A DNA stretch of 5,958 bases from an uncultured Clostridia bacterium (GTDB lineage Bacteria; Bacillota; Clostridia; Saccharofermentanales; Fastidiosipilaceae), in assembly GCA_947253135.1 (NCBI GenBank), contig CAMXYS010000097.1:1-5958 (forward strand), read 5' to 3'. The notes below the pieces were generated by a model. It saw nothing but the letters and a program-made list of their open reading frames with translations. It did no database searches and was not told where the DNA came from. The translations under genes and the position numbers were made by a program. Positions 1 to 5,958 of the stretch are shown one piece after another (within the stretch, counting starts at the first letter, position 1; every line of letters begins with the position of its first letter).

Positions 1-1806
1 CTGTTGCTCTTCGATTTCCTTTTTATGCTATTGGCCTTTTGGCTGGTCAATTTTACCTTGCGTGGTATTCCCGGAGGGGTAAAAGCCTTAAGCATGCCGA
101 TTACATTGCTTTTAACCTTTGTTAATATTGTCGTTTATTGGCTGGGAGGCCTTTATAACACCCTCTGGGAATACACCGGCACACGCGAAATCTTGCAGAT
201 CGGTTTTACAACTGTAGTCGCTGCCGGGGTTGACTTGGCCATCGGCTTGCTGCTGCAAAACCGGCTGCGTTATATCCAATATATTTTTGTTTGGTTAACC
301 CTCTTTTTATTTGCGCTGGGTCTGCGGCTTTCCTACCGTTTTTTGCGCTACTTAAGAGATTGGTTTTCAGTGAAATCACGCCGGTCCCACCGCCGTATTT
401 TGGTTATCGGTGCCGACGACAAGGGCTCGTCTCTGATCAGCCGGTTGCAGAGTGGCAACATGTCTTTCGGCACACCGGTTGTGATATTAGATGACAACCG
501 GCTCAAGTGGAATAAGCGCGTGCATGGTGTCAAGGTCTATGGAGGACTGGATAAACTCAGCAAAACAATTCGCGTTTACAGCATTGATGAAGTCATTATC
601 GCAGATGCTAATTTGACCGGCGAAAAGATCCGCCAAGTGCACAGCATCACGCGAAAGTTAGGCTGTGAGATGCGGCTGTCCCATGAAGAACAACGCTATT
701 CACCCGCGGCCAGCGGGCAACATTTTTCTCTGCGAGAGATTGATATCCACGACTTAATCGGTCGCAAAAGGTTGGTACTTGATACGAATGAGATCAGGCC
801 ATATTTAGAACATAAGGTTATTTTGGTGACAGGGGCAGGCGGGTCGATCGGATCGGAAATTGTCAGACAAGTATCGCTTTTTGATCCGGACCGGGTAATC
901 TTGTTTGACGAGTATGAAAACAATGTTTTCACCCTTTCACAAGATTTGGCTGAAGTCTTTGATGATAAAATCACCTTTGTTGTGGAAATTGGCTCTGTTC
1001 AAGATGCGGACCGAATCGACCAGCTCTGTCGCACCTATCAGCCGGAGGTGATTTTCCATGCGGCCGCTCATAAACATGTTCCTTTAATGGAGCACAATCC
1101 CGGCGAAGCGGTGAAAAATAATATCCTGGGAACTGCTAATTTAGCTGCCGCGGCAGATCGCTATGGCTGTGCTATCTTTGTCATGATCTCGACCGATAAG
1201 GCTGTTAACCCGACCAGCGTGATGGGGGCCACAAAAGCCTTGGCCGAAAGAATTGTCCGGTCCTATACCGGTCACAGTAAAACGTGTTTTACCTGTGTGC
1301 GGTTCGGCAATGTTTTAGGCTCGGCCGGAAGTGCTTTGCCTATCTTTCAAAAGCAAATTGAAGCCGGCGGTCCGGTGACCTTAACCGATCAAAAAATGGT
1401 TCGTTACTTTATGACTATCCCCGAAGCTGCTGGTCTAGTTATTCGTGCCGGAGCCATGGCAAAGGGAGGAGAGACCTACATCTTACGGATGGGCGACCCG
1501 GTCCGCATTTTAGATTTGGCTATCAATATGATCAGACTCTCCGGTTTAGAACCTTTTAAGGATATCGATATTGTGGAGACGGGTATCCGGCCGGGAGAAA
1601 AAATGTATGAAGAATTGCAGCAAGACGATGAGGTTGTCTTACATACTGAAGATCCGGATATCTTTGTTTGCCGCCAGACAGCTGCCGAGAAGGTCAAAAT
1701 TGCTGAAATGTTAACCGAACTGCGTTTGGCAGCCAGTGGTGATCCGGCGGAAGTCAAACAAGCTTTGGCCCGCAACCTCGACAGCTACAAGCCGGAAGAA
1801 AGATAA
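1..1806 (+). CDS. CapD/WbpM/FlaA1-type membrane-bound nucleotide-sugar 4,6-dehydratase/epimerase (5' end cut by window)
   Basis: The protein acts on a UDP-linked sugar, probably UDP-GlcNAc by family analogy, feeding surface-polysaccharide synthesis at the inner face of the membrane. Numbering the TTG at position 4 as residue 1, four hydrophobic segments lie near 1-19, 31-51, 63-84 and 91-111. The family-typical GLYNTLWEYTG stretch follows the second. A first Rossmann-like domain begins near 130 (RRILVIGADD). The catalytic extended-SDR domain follows, with VTGAGGSIGSE (275-285; G277, G280, G283 bind NAD(P)), HAAAHKHVPLME (352-363), STDKAVNPTSVMGATK (396-411), RFGNVLGS (433-440) and GIRPGEKMYEEL (527-538). 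Met407-x3-Lys411 replaces the usual Tyr-x3-Lys, as known for WbpM-type dehydratases. The reading frame is open to the left edge and the first membrane helix starts abruptly, so a short N-terminus is probably missing and the TTG need not be the start. The family is certain; the exact reaction is inferred. Confidence 0.93.
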   Translation: MLLFDFLFMLLAFWLVNFTLRGIPGGVKALSMPITLLLTFVNIVVYWLGGLYNTLWEYTGTREILQIGFTTVVAAGVDLAIGLLLQNRLRYIQYIFVWLTLFLFALGLRLSYRFLRYLRDWFSVKSRRSHRRILVIGADDKGSSLISRLQSGNMSFGTPVVILDDNRLKWNKRVHGVKVYGGLDKLSKTIRVYSIDEVIIADANLTGEKIRQVHSITRKLGCEMRLSHEEQRYSPAASGQHFSLREIDIHDLIGRKRLVLDTNEIRPYLEHKVILVTGAGGSIGSEIVRQVSLFDPDRVILFDEYENNVFTLSQDLAEVFDDKITFVVEIGSVQDADRIDQLCRTYQPEVIFHAAAHKHVPLMEHNPGEAVKNNILGTANLAAAADRYGCAIFVMISTDKAVNPTSVMGATKALAERIVRSYTGHSKTCFTCVRFGNVLGSAGSALPIFQKQIEAGGPVTLTDQKMVRYFMTIPEAAGLVIRAGAMAKGGETYILRMGDPVRILDLAINMIRLSGLEPFKDIDIVETGIRPGEKMYEELQQDDEVVLHTEDPDIFVCRQTAAEKVKIAEMLTELRLAASGDPAEVKQALARNLDSYKPEER

Positions 1807-1807
1807 A

Positions 1808-3025
1808 ATGCGCATCCTAGTGGTCAGTCAAATTTTTTATCCGACGCCTTTCAGGGTCAATGATTTAGTAGAAGCTCTGGTGGCCAGGGGGCATGAGGTC
1901 AAAGTTTTGACCGGTTTACCGGACTACGGCCTGCCGGCTATACCGGAGGCATTCCGGCGGGGGAAAAAAAGACGGGAGACAGTTTTAGGCGCTGAAGTGG
2001 TGCGTTTGCCCACCCTGGCCAGGGGCAAAGGCGTCCTGCGACGGGCACTTAATTATATTAGTTTTGCCTGCCTTGGCGGCCTCTATGCCTGTTTCAGCCG
2101 GGACAAGCATTTTGATGTCATTTTCTCCTACGAAACATCACCGATTTTTCAGGTCATCCCGGCTATTCGTTTCCAAAAAAGAAGTAAAAAACCGCTGCTT
2201 TTGTATTGCCTTGATTTGTGGCCCGAATCGTTAAAAGCTTGGCACGTCAGTGAAAAGAGCCCGGTCTATCGCCTGGTTCGACGAATAAGCCGGCGCATTT
2301 ACCAAGCAGCTGATCGGGTGGCTGTGTCTTCGCCTGGATTTAATGATTATTTGACCACTGTGTGCCGGGTGGAGGCCAAACGCCTGTGTCCGCTGCCACA
2401 ACATGCGGAAGAACATTTTGCTTCCATCCAAGGCCGCCGTGAACCGGCAACTGATATTTTTCATTTTCTCTATGCCGGCAATATAGGTGCCGTGCAGTTG
2501 CTGGACCTCTTTGTCAAGGCCGTTCCCTTGATGCAGACCGCGAAAAAATTCATCCTCCAAATTGTCGGAGACGGCAGCGAAGCAGAGGCTGTTCGTCAGC
2601 TTGCCAAGGACCTTAAAGTAGAACAACAGGTGCACTTTTATGACCGTCGACCGGTGGCTGATCTCTATGCCTTTTATTTGCAGGCCGACTGTTTTGTACT
2701 GGGTCTGGCGGCAGACAATGAAATTGGCAAGCGCACCTTGCCCGGTAAGCTGCAGAGTTACATGAGCGCCGGTAAGCCGGTCTTGGTCATGTCTGACGGG
2801 GCTCCGGCAGATTTTGTTGAAAACCACCACTGCGGCTATGTAGTCAGGAAAGAAGCGCCGGCTGAACTGGCGGCTGTGATGGATAGGGCGGTTGAAGATA
2901 GGGAGGGCGATCTGCAGTTGGGCAAAAATGCCTATGCTGTTTATCAGGCTAAATTTACTAAAGATAAGGTCGTTGACCAACTGGAAGAATATCTGACAAA
3001 CTGGGATGATTTAATCAAGAAATGA
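1808..3025 (+). CDS. Glycosyltransferase family 4, WbuB-like
   Basis: This is a cytoplasmic or membrane-associated GT-B-fold enzyme predicted to add a sugar from a nucleotide donor to a lipid-linked glycan. The ATG at 1808 gives 405 residues starting MRILVVSQIFYPTPFRVNDL, the normal N-terminus of the family. GGAAG at 1794-1798 is its ribosome site. An upstream in-frame GTG at 1736 would add 24 residues read out of frame from the preceding gene and is rejected. The N-terminal half carries the acceptor domain, with YETSPIF (108-114) and the WbuB hallmark DLWPES (136-141). The C-terminal donor domain has YAGNIG (222-227), IVGDGSE (252-258) and LPGKLQSYMSAGKP (311-324). The position where classical GT4 enzymes carry the second Glu of E-x7-E is Ser317 here. 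One base separates it from the dehydratase stop, so the two genes are almost surely co-transcribed and translationally coupled. Donor and acceptor cannot be told from sequence. Confidence 0.93.
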   Translation: MRILVVSQIFYPTPFRVNDLVEALVARGHEVKVLTGLPDYGLPAIPEAFRRGKKRRETVLGAEVVRLPTLARGKGVLRRALNYISFACLGGLYACFSRDKHFDVIFSYETSPIFQVIPAIRFQKRSKKPLLLYCLDLWPESLKAWHVSEKSPVYRLVRRISRRIYQAADRVAVSSPGFNDYLTTVCRVEAKRLCPLPQHAEEHFASIQGRREPATDIFHFLYAGNIGAVQLLDLFVKAVPLMQTAKKFILQIVGDGSEAEAVRQLAKDLKVEQQVHFYDRRPVADLYAFYLQADCFVLGLAADNEIGKRTLPGKLQSYMSAGKPVLVMSDGAPADFVENHHCGYVVRKEAPAELAAVMDRAVEDREGDLQLGKNAYAVYQAKFTKDKVVDQLEEYLTNWDDLIKK

Positions 3026-3053
3026 TCAAGGAGATCAAAAAAAGCTGAAAAAT

Positions 3054-3082
3054 TTGACTGTTTTCTGCTTAAGCTCTAACAT
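3054..3082 (+). promoter_or_regulatory. Candidate sigma-A-type promoter of fba
   Basis: TTGACT (3054-3059, 5/6 to consensus) and TAACAT (3077-3082, 4/6) are separated by 17 bases. The spacer contains the palindrome GCTTAAGC (3067-3074). A second -10-like hexamer, TATAGT, lies at 3086-3091 but has no good -35 at the right distance. There is no intrinsic terminator between the glycosyltransferase and this site, so read-through from the polysaccharide genes is also possible. Confidence 0.5.
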
Positions 3083-3103
3083 GTCTATAGTTTGAAAAAA
3101 ATA

Positions 3104-3119
3104 TTCAGCCTTGGCTGAA
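3104..3119. repeat. Perfect inverted repeat in the fba leader
   Basis: TTCAGCC (3104-3110) and GGCTGAA (3113-3119) are perfect reverse complements separated by TT. The repeat lies 23 bases before the fba start codon and 12 bases before its ribosome site, downstream of the promoter candidate. It has no T-run after it, so it is not an intrinsic terminator. It could be a repressor operator or a 5' UTR hairpin that stabilises the mRNA or tunes translation. Confidence 0.55.
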
Positions 3120-3142
3120 GCAAGTAAAACAGGAGTAAAAAG

Positions 3143-4078
3143 ATGGGTTTAGTAACAACAACTGAAATGTTTAAAAAAGCCTATGAGGGTGGCTATGCCA
3201 TCGGTGCTTTTAACGTCAACAATATGGAGATTATCCAAGGCATTACAGAGGCTGCAGCAGATTTGAATGCACCTCTAATTTTGCAGGTTTCCAAGGGCGC
3301 CAGAGCCTATGCTAACCATACATATTTGGTTAAACTGGTCGAAGCGGCTATTGAGGTAACCGGTCTGCCGATCGCCCTTCACTTGGATCATGGTGATACC
3401 TTTGAAATTTGTAAGGCGTGCATTGACGGCGGTTTTTCCTCTGTAATGTTTGACGGCTCCAGCTTGCCTTTTGAAGAAAATATTCGGATTGCCAAGCAGG
3501 TTGCAGACTATGCCCATGAGCGCGGTGTTGTGGTTGAAGCAGAACTCGGTACCTTGGCCGGTGTAGAAGACGACGTCAACGTATCCGCTGAAGATGCCAG
3601 CTACACTCGTCCGGACGAAGTCGAAGAATTTGTCACCAAGACCGGTGTTGATTCTCTGGCGATTGCGATCGGCACAAGCCACGGTGCTTACAAATTTAAA
3701 CCGGGCCAAAAGCCCCAATTGCGTTTTGACATTTTGGAAGAAGTCAGCCAGCGCCTGCCCGGCTTCCCCATTGTTTTACATGGTGCCAGCTCGGTTCCGC
3801 AAGATTTTGTCGCCAAGGTCAATCAGTATGGCGGCAACATGCCTGATGCGATTGGTATTCCGGAAGATATGCTGCGTCAGGCCGCCCGCTCTGCTGTCTG
3901 CAAGATCAACATTGACTCCGACCTGCGCTTGGCTATGACTGCCAGCATTCGTGAGGAACTGCACAACCATCCCGAGGTCTTTGACCCGCGTGGTTACCTC
4001 AAGCCGGCTCGTCAGGCCATTAAAGAGATGGTCGCCCACAAGATCAAAAATGTTTTGGGCTGTGACGGCAAAGCCTAA
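3143..4078 (+). CDS. fba: Fructose-1,6-bisphosphate aldolase, class II
   Basis: This cytosolic, zinc-dependent glycolysis/gluconeogenesis enzyme reversibly splits fructose 1,6-bisphosphate into dihydroxyacetone phosphate and glyceraldehyde 3-phosphate. The 311-residue product shows the whole family pattern. HLDHG (80-84) holds the catalytic Asp82 and zinc ligand His83. VEAELG (131-136) holds Glu134. AIGTSHGAYKF (175-185) holds zinc ligand His180, and VLHGASS (211-217) holds His213. NIDSD (256-260) lies in the substrate phosphate/hydroxyl-binding region. It is longer than B. subtilis FbaA (about 285) because of a segment near 228-245 (QYGGNMPDAIGIPEDMLR) and an extended C-terminus. This matches the subgroup found in clostridia, spirochaetes and amitochondriate protists. 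AGGAG (3131-3135) sits 7 bases before the ATG. It has its own promoter candidate and terminator, which suggests a single-gene unit. All catalytic residues are intact. Confidence 0.97.
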   Translation: MGLVTTTEMFKKAYEGGYAIGAFNVNNMEIIQGITEAAADLNAPLILQVSKGARAYANHTYLVKLVEAAIEVTGLPIALHLDHGDTFEICKACIDGGFSSVMFDGSSLPFEENIRIAKQVADYAHERGVVVEAELGTLAGVEDDVNVSAEDASYTRPDEVEEFVTKTGVDSLAIAIGTSHGAYKFKPGQKPQLRFDILEEVSQRLPGFPIVLHGASSVPQDFVAKVNQYGGNMPDAIGIPEDMLRQAARSAVCKINIDSDLRLAMTASIREELHNHPEVFDPRGYLKPARQAIKEMVAHKIKNVLGCDGKA

Positions 4079-4118
4079 GTAAGTGATTTTGTTTGAAACT
4101 AAGCGGCACTATTGCCAG

Positions 4119-4151
4119 AGAGGTACTCTTTCAACCGAGTGCCTCTTTTTT
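4119..4151 (+). terminator. Rho-independent terminator of fba
   Basis: AGAGGTACTC (4119-4128) pairs with GAGTGCCTCT (4137-4146). This gives ten base pairs including one G-U wobble, around an 8-base loop, followed at once by TTTTT (4147-4151). It starts 40 bases after the fba stop. The T-run lies only on the + side; on the - strand the hairpin is not followed by T residues, so it should not efficiently stop the convergent phosphoesterase transcript. Confidence 0.88.
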
Positions 4152-4153
4152 AT

Positions 4154-5059
4154 TTAAGACTCGATCAAAAAATCTAAAATGGCCAATTCGGGTGGGGCCA
4201 GGAAGCGAAACGGCAGAAGGACACAGCCCAGGCCATTGGTAATGTAGCCGGCCAGCCCATTTTTATGATAGTGGTGCTGATAAATTCCTTCTTGCGGCAG
4301 TCCTTCTGAGCGCAAGGTCTTGAATTCCAAGCGCCCCGGCAAACGGATTTGCCCGCCGTGAAAGTGACCGGAGAGAATCCAATGGGCCTCTGTCCCGGTC
4401 AACCGGTAGACTGTGTCCGGATTGTGGGCCAGGACAATCGTCCGTGCAGCCGGGATAGTTGCTGCTGCAATCGACTTTTGGCCGTCTATATGGAGCAAGG
4501 CCTGCTGCAAATCAGGTTGGCCTGTGATGAGGTCCTCTAAGCCGACCAGGAGCCAGTTTCTATCTGAGCGGTCTCTTAGCACGGCAGACCGGTTATAGAG
4601 GGGCACCGGGCCATAGGCAGCTAGTTTGGCAGCAGTTAATCCCTGATCGTGATTGCCCGGCACAGCGTAGAGGATAAGACCTTTATCTTTAAGCAGTCCG
4701 CTTAGCTTTTTTAACCAACTCAGGCCTTTTAAACGATCCCAGTGCCAGGTGCTGATATCGCCTGCAAAGACAACACCGTCGACAGAGGCCTGCGCAATCA
4801 ATCGACTCAGCCGGTCGGGACTAATTTGACAAAAACTGCTATGTAAGTCGCTGATCAGGGCTAGCCGTAAACTGCCGGCTGGCCTGTTTAAGCAAATGGT
4901 CTCCCCGGCCTTTCCAGGGTAAACGGAACCACGAGGAGAACCGTTTTTTTGACTGAAGTAACTATGGCGAAGGGTCAAGCAAAGGGGTTCGATCAAGGCC
5001 CACAACAAAAGTGCCAGGGCCAAGCATCCTATAATCCTTAAAATAATGATAAAAAGCAC
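4154..5059 (-). CDS. Membrane-anchored calcineurin-like metallophosphoesterase (YkuE-like)
   Basis: This is a binuclear-metal phosphohydrolase held at the membrane. Family members act on phosphoesters of lipids or other small substrates, but the substrate here is unknown. Starting from the GTG at 5059 gives 301 residues. An N-terminal hydrophobic helix covers about residues 2-24, with no clear signal-peptidase site, so it looks like an anchor with the catalytic domain outside. All metal-binding motifs are present in order: SDLHS (Asp71, His73), AGDIS (Asp101), PGNHD (Asn136, His137), LAHNPD (His212) and SGHFHGGQ (His232, His234). The closing NGLGCVLLPFRFLAPPELAIL is typical of the YkuE group. 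A longer frame from a GTG at 5125 lacks a ribosome site and would put 22 polar residues before the helix, so 5059 is preferred. The gene converges on fba and diverges from the ssDNA-binding protein gene. Confidence 0.9.
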   Translation of the reverse strand: MLFIIILRIIGCLALALLLWALIEPLCLTLRHSYFSQKNGSPRGSVYPGKAGETICLNRPAGSLRLALISDLHSSFCQISPDRLSRLIAQASVDGVVFAGDISTWHWDRLKGLSWLKKLSGLLKDKGLILYAVPGNHDQGLTAAKLAAYGPVPLYNRSAVLRDRSDRNWLLVGLEDLITGQPDLQQALLHIDGQKSIAAATIPAARTIVLAHNPDTVYRLTGTEAHWILSGHFHGGQIRLPGRLEFKTLRSEGLPQEGIYQHHYHKNGLAGYITNGLGCVLLPFRFLAPPELAILDFLIES

Positions 5060-5067
5060 CTTCGTTT

Positions 5068-5074
5068 CCCCTTT
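5068..5074 (-). promoter_or_regulatory. Ribosome binding site that sets the phosphoesterase start
   Basis: On the - strand AAAGGGG precedes the GTG at 5059 by 8 bases. The alternative GTG at 5125 is preceded only by an A/C-rich stretch with no Shine-Dalgarno match. This supports the shorter product, whose first residues form the membrane helix. Confidence 0.65.
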
Positions 5075-5189
5075 TTCAGTAGCAGATCGGTTGCCGCAAG
5101 TAACTGATTGAATCGGTTGATACACTTGGTTTAGAATGGCTCAGCTGCTGCTTGCCCTGCTACGGCCAGCTCTAAAGATTAAAAGTATA

Positions 5190-5198
5190 TGATATAAT
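5190..5198 (+). promoter_or_regulatory. Extended -10 promoter for the ssDNA-binding protein gene (and possibly ligA)
   Basis: TGATATAAT is a perfect extended -10 element: TG, one base, then TATAAT at 5193-5198. No convincing -35 hexamer is present; the best-placed bases near 5170-5176 read CTCTAAA. Extended -10 promoters often tolerate this. Transcription would begin near 5205 and leave a leader of about 33 bases containing GGAGG at 5227-5231. The surrounding 5126-5237 interval holds no gene. Confidence 0.7.
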
Positions 5199-5237
5199 GC
5201 CTGTCGGTGTTGTTTTTATCAAGCTTGGAGGAATTGT

Positions 5238-5489
5238 ATGGCTAAAAAGGAATTTAAATATAAAATTGTTAAGGAATTGGGTACCTTGAAGAGCAATAAG
5301 TCCGGCTGGCAAAGGGAAGTAAACCTGGTGAGCTGGAATGACGCCCAACCTAAATTGGATATCCGAGAATGGGCGCCTGAGCATGAGCGGATGGGCCGGG
5401 GGGTTTCTTTAAGTGCAGAAGAAATTGCTATTTTAAAAGAAATTCTCGATGAATTCGACCCCTATTCCTTGGAAGAAATGGACTATTAA
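5238..5489 (+). CDS. PC4/YdbC family ssDNA-binding protein
   Basis: This is a small cytosolic protein of 83 residues related to the eukaryotic transcriptional coactivator PC4 and to Lactococcus YdbC. Members form dimers that bind single-stranded DNA with little sequence preference; roles in replication, repair or transcription are suggested rather than settled. The signature block is well preserved: EFKYKIVKELGTL (5-17), SGWQREVNLVSWN (22-34), PKLDIREWAPEHERMGRG (38-55) and a helix of SAEEIAILKEIL (59-70). A short acidic and aromatic tail follows (71-83). The Lys/Arg residues of the first strands and Trp24, Trp33 and Trp45 are the likely DNA-contacting or core residues, by family analogy. The ATG at 5238 has GGAGG 6 bases upstream. 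It is transcribed away from the phosphoesterase and towards ligA, 99 bases before the ligA start with no clear terminator between. Confidence 0.9.
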   Translation: MAKKEFKYKIVKELGTLKSNKSGWQREVNLVSWNDAQPKLDIREWAPEHERMGRGVSLSAEEIAILKEILDEFDPYSLEEMDY

Positions 5490-5576
5490 GATTGCTTAAT
5501 CGTCGTTTGCCCAGCAGTTAAATTGTGCAAATCAATTATACTTTGACCGCAGGACAGGCCGGTAACAGCTGAAAAG

Positions 5577-5582
5577 AAAGGA
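5577..5582 (+). promoter_or_regulatory. Ribosome binding site of ligA
   Basis: AAAGGA lies 6 bases before the GTG at 5589. The same frame has a stop at 5544-5546 and no other ATG, GTG or TTG between that stop and 5589, so this site fixes the start. No ATG occurs in frame until 5709, which would remove the conserved N-terminal domain. Confidence 0.7.
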
Positions 5583-5588
5583 CTGAGC

Positions 5589-5958
5589 GTGCTAGATCAG
5601 GCAAAAGCTAAGCAGCGGGCGGCCGCCTTGCGAGCAGCCCTGCAACATCATAATCACTTATATTATGATTTGGACCGGCCGGAAATTTCCGACTATGCCT
5701 ATGACCAAATGCTGCACGAGTTGGCCTCATTGGAAGAAGCCATTCCGGAGCTTAAAGAGGCTGATTCACCGACTGTTCAAGTTGGCGGTAGGGCCTTGCC
5801 GACCTTTGCAAAAGTTCTGCATGATGTGCCCATGTTGAGCCTGTCAGATTATTTTGACCAGGCCGGTATTGTCGGATTTTTAGACCGGGTGAGGGCGGTT
5901 GTCTCGGAACCTAAATTTGTAGTAGAACCCAAAATAGATGGATTATCTGTTTCAATCG
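5589..5958 (+). CDS. ligA: NAD-dependent DNA ligase LigA, N-terminal part (3' end cut by window)
   Basis: LigA seals nicks in duplex DNA during replication and repair, using NAD+ as adenylate donor; it is essential in most bacteria. Only the first 123 codons are here, read from a GTG start, and the frame is open at the right edge. The N-terminal NAD-binding domain Ia is visible, with LYYDLDRPEISDYAYD (24-39). Tyr25, Asp35, Tyr38 and Asp39 correspond to the NMN-binding Tyr22, Asp32, Tyr35 and Asp36 of the E. coli enzyme, while E. coli His23 is Tyr26 here, a common variant. DSPTVQVGG (59-67) and HDVPMLSLSDYF (78-89) follow. EPKIDGLSVSI (113-123) contains the adenylated Lys115 of the KxDG motif. 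A full protein would be about 650-680 residues. It is probably co-transcribed with the upstream PC4-like gene; a TATACT at 5537-5542 might give an additional weak promoter. Confidence 0.95.
   Translation, partial: MLDQAKAKQRAAALRAALQHHNHLYYDLDRPEISDYAYDQMLHELASLEEAIPELKEADSPTVQVGGRALPTFAKVLHDVPMLSLSDYFDQAGIVGFLDRVRAVVSEPKFVVEPKIDGLSVSI

Noticed and set aside
2231..2980. A 249-codon open frame on the - strand inside the glycosyltransferase gene
   Set aside because: It lies wholly antisense to a clearly recognised gene, has no family motifs, no ribosome site and a composition typical of a shadow frame.
3023..3037. TGATC-AAGGA-GATCA hairpin after the glycosyltransferase as a terminator
   Set aside because: The stem is only five base pairs and is followed by A residues, not T residues, on the + strand.
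3022..3048. ATG overlapping the glycosyltransferase stop (ATGA), opening an 8-codon frame MIKEIKKS
   Set aside because: It is tempting as the remnant of a lost next gene in the operon, but it has no ribosome site and is too short to support anything.
3275..3718. A 147-codon open frame on the - strand inside fba
   Set aside because: It is the antisense shadow of a highly conserved gene, and the translation shows no recognisable domain.
5060..5125. Longer phosphoesterase start at the GTG at 5125
   Set aside because: It has no Shine-Dalgarno site and adds 22 polar residues before the membrane helix; the GTG at 5059 has AAAGGGG at good spacing.
5490..5588. Terminator or regulatory RNA between the PC4-like gene and ligA
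   Set aside because: Only weak repeats are present (GATT-AATC at 5490-5501; AATTG-CAATT at 5521-5537), with no stable stem followed by a T-run.
1..5958. Mobile element, CRISPR array, tRNA/rRNA, toxin-antitoxin or defence system
   Set aside because: No transposase or nuclease motifs, no terminal or spaced direct repeats, no RNA-gene signatures and no unexplained gene; all substantial frames are assigned to known families.

Overview
The window looks like ordinary chromosome from a Gram-positive-type bacterium, most likely Bacillota and probably in or near the Clostridia. The reasons are a small PC4/YdbC-type ssDNA-binding protein, a class II aldolase of the longer clostridial/spirochaete/protist-like form, strong purine-rich Shine-Dalgarno sites, GTG starts and intermediate G+C. 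A genus cannot be named from the sequence alone.

Layout. (1) Positions 1-3025, + strand: the 3' end of a surface-polysaccharide cluster. It holds a membrane-anchored CapD/WbpM/FlaA1-type nucleotide-sugar dehydratase/epimerase, cut by the left window edge, followed after 1 base by a WbuB-like GT4 glycosyltransferase. (2) Positions 3026-4151: a monocistronic-looking fba unit with its own promoter candidate, a palindromic leader, class II fructose-bisphosphate aldolase and a clear intrinsic terminator. (3) Positions 4154-5059, - strand: a membrane-anchored YkuE-like metallophosphoesterase, convergent with fba. (4) Positions 5190-5958, + strand: an extended -10 promoter, a PC4/YdbC-like ssDNA-binding protein, then the first 123 codons of NAD-dependent DNA ligase ligA, cut by the right edge at the nucleotidyltransferase motif.

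How the genes fit together: the first pair makes and transfers an activated sugar for capsule, exopolysaccharide or cell-wall glycan. fba is central glycolysis/gluconeogenesis and probably only a neighbour. The phosphoesterase is a stand-alone cell-envelope enzyme. The ssDNA-binding protein and the ligase form a plausible DNA replication/repair transcription unit. I found no mobile element, CRISPR array, tRNA, rRNA or defence cassette, and nothing that qualifies as a new system. The findings are modest: regulatory palindromes, a non-canonical glycosyltransferase motif, the ssDNA-binding protein/ligA pairing, and a strong excess of CCGG.
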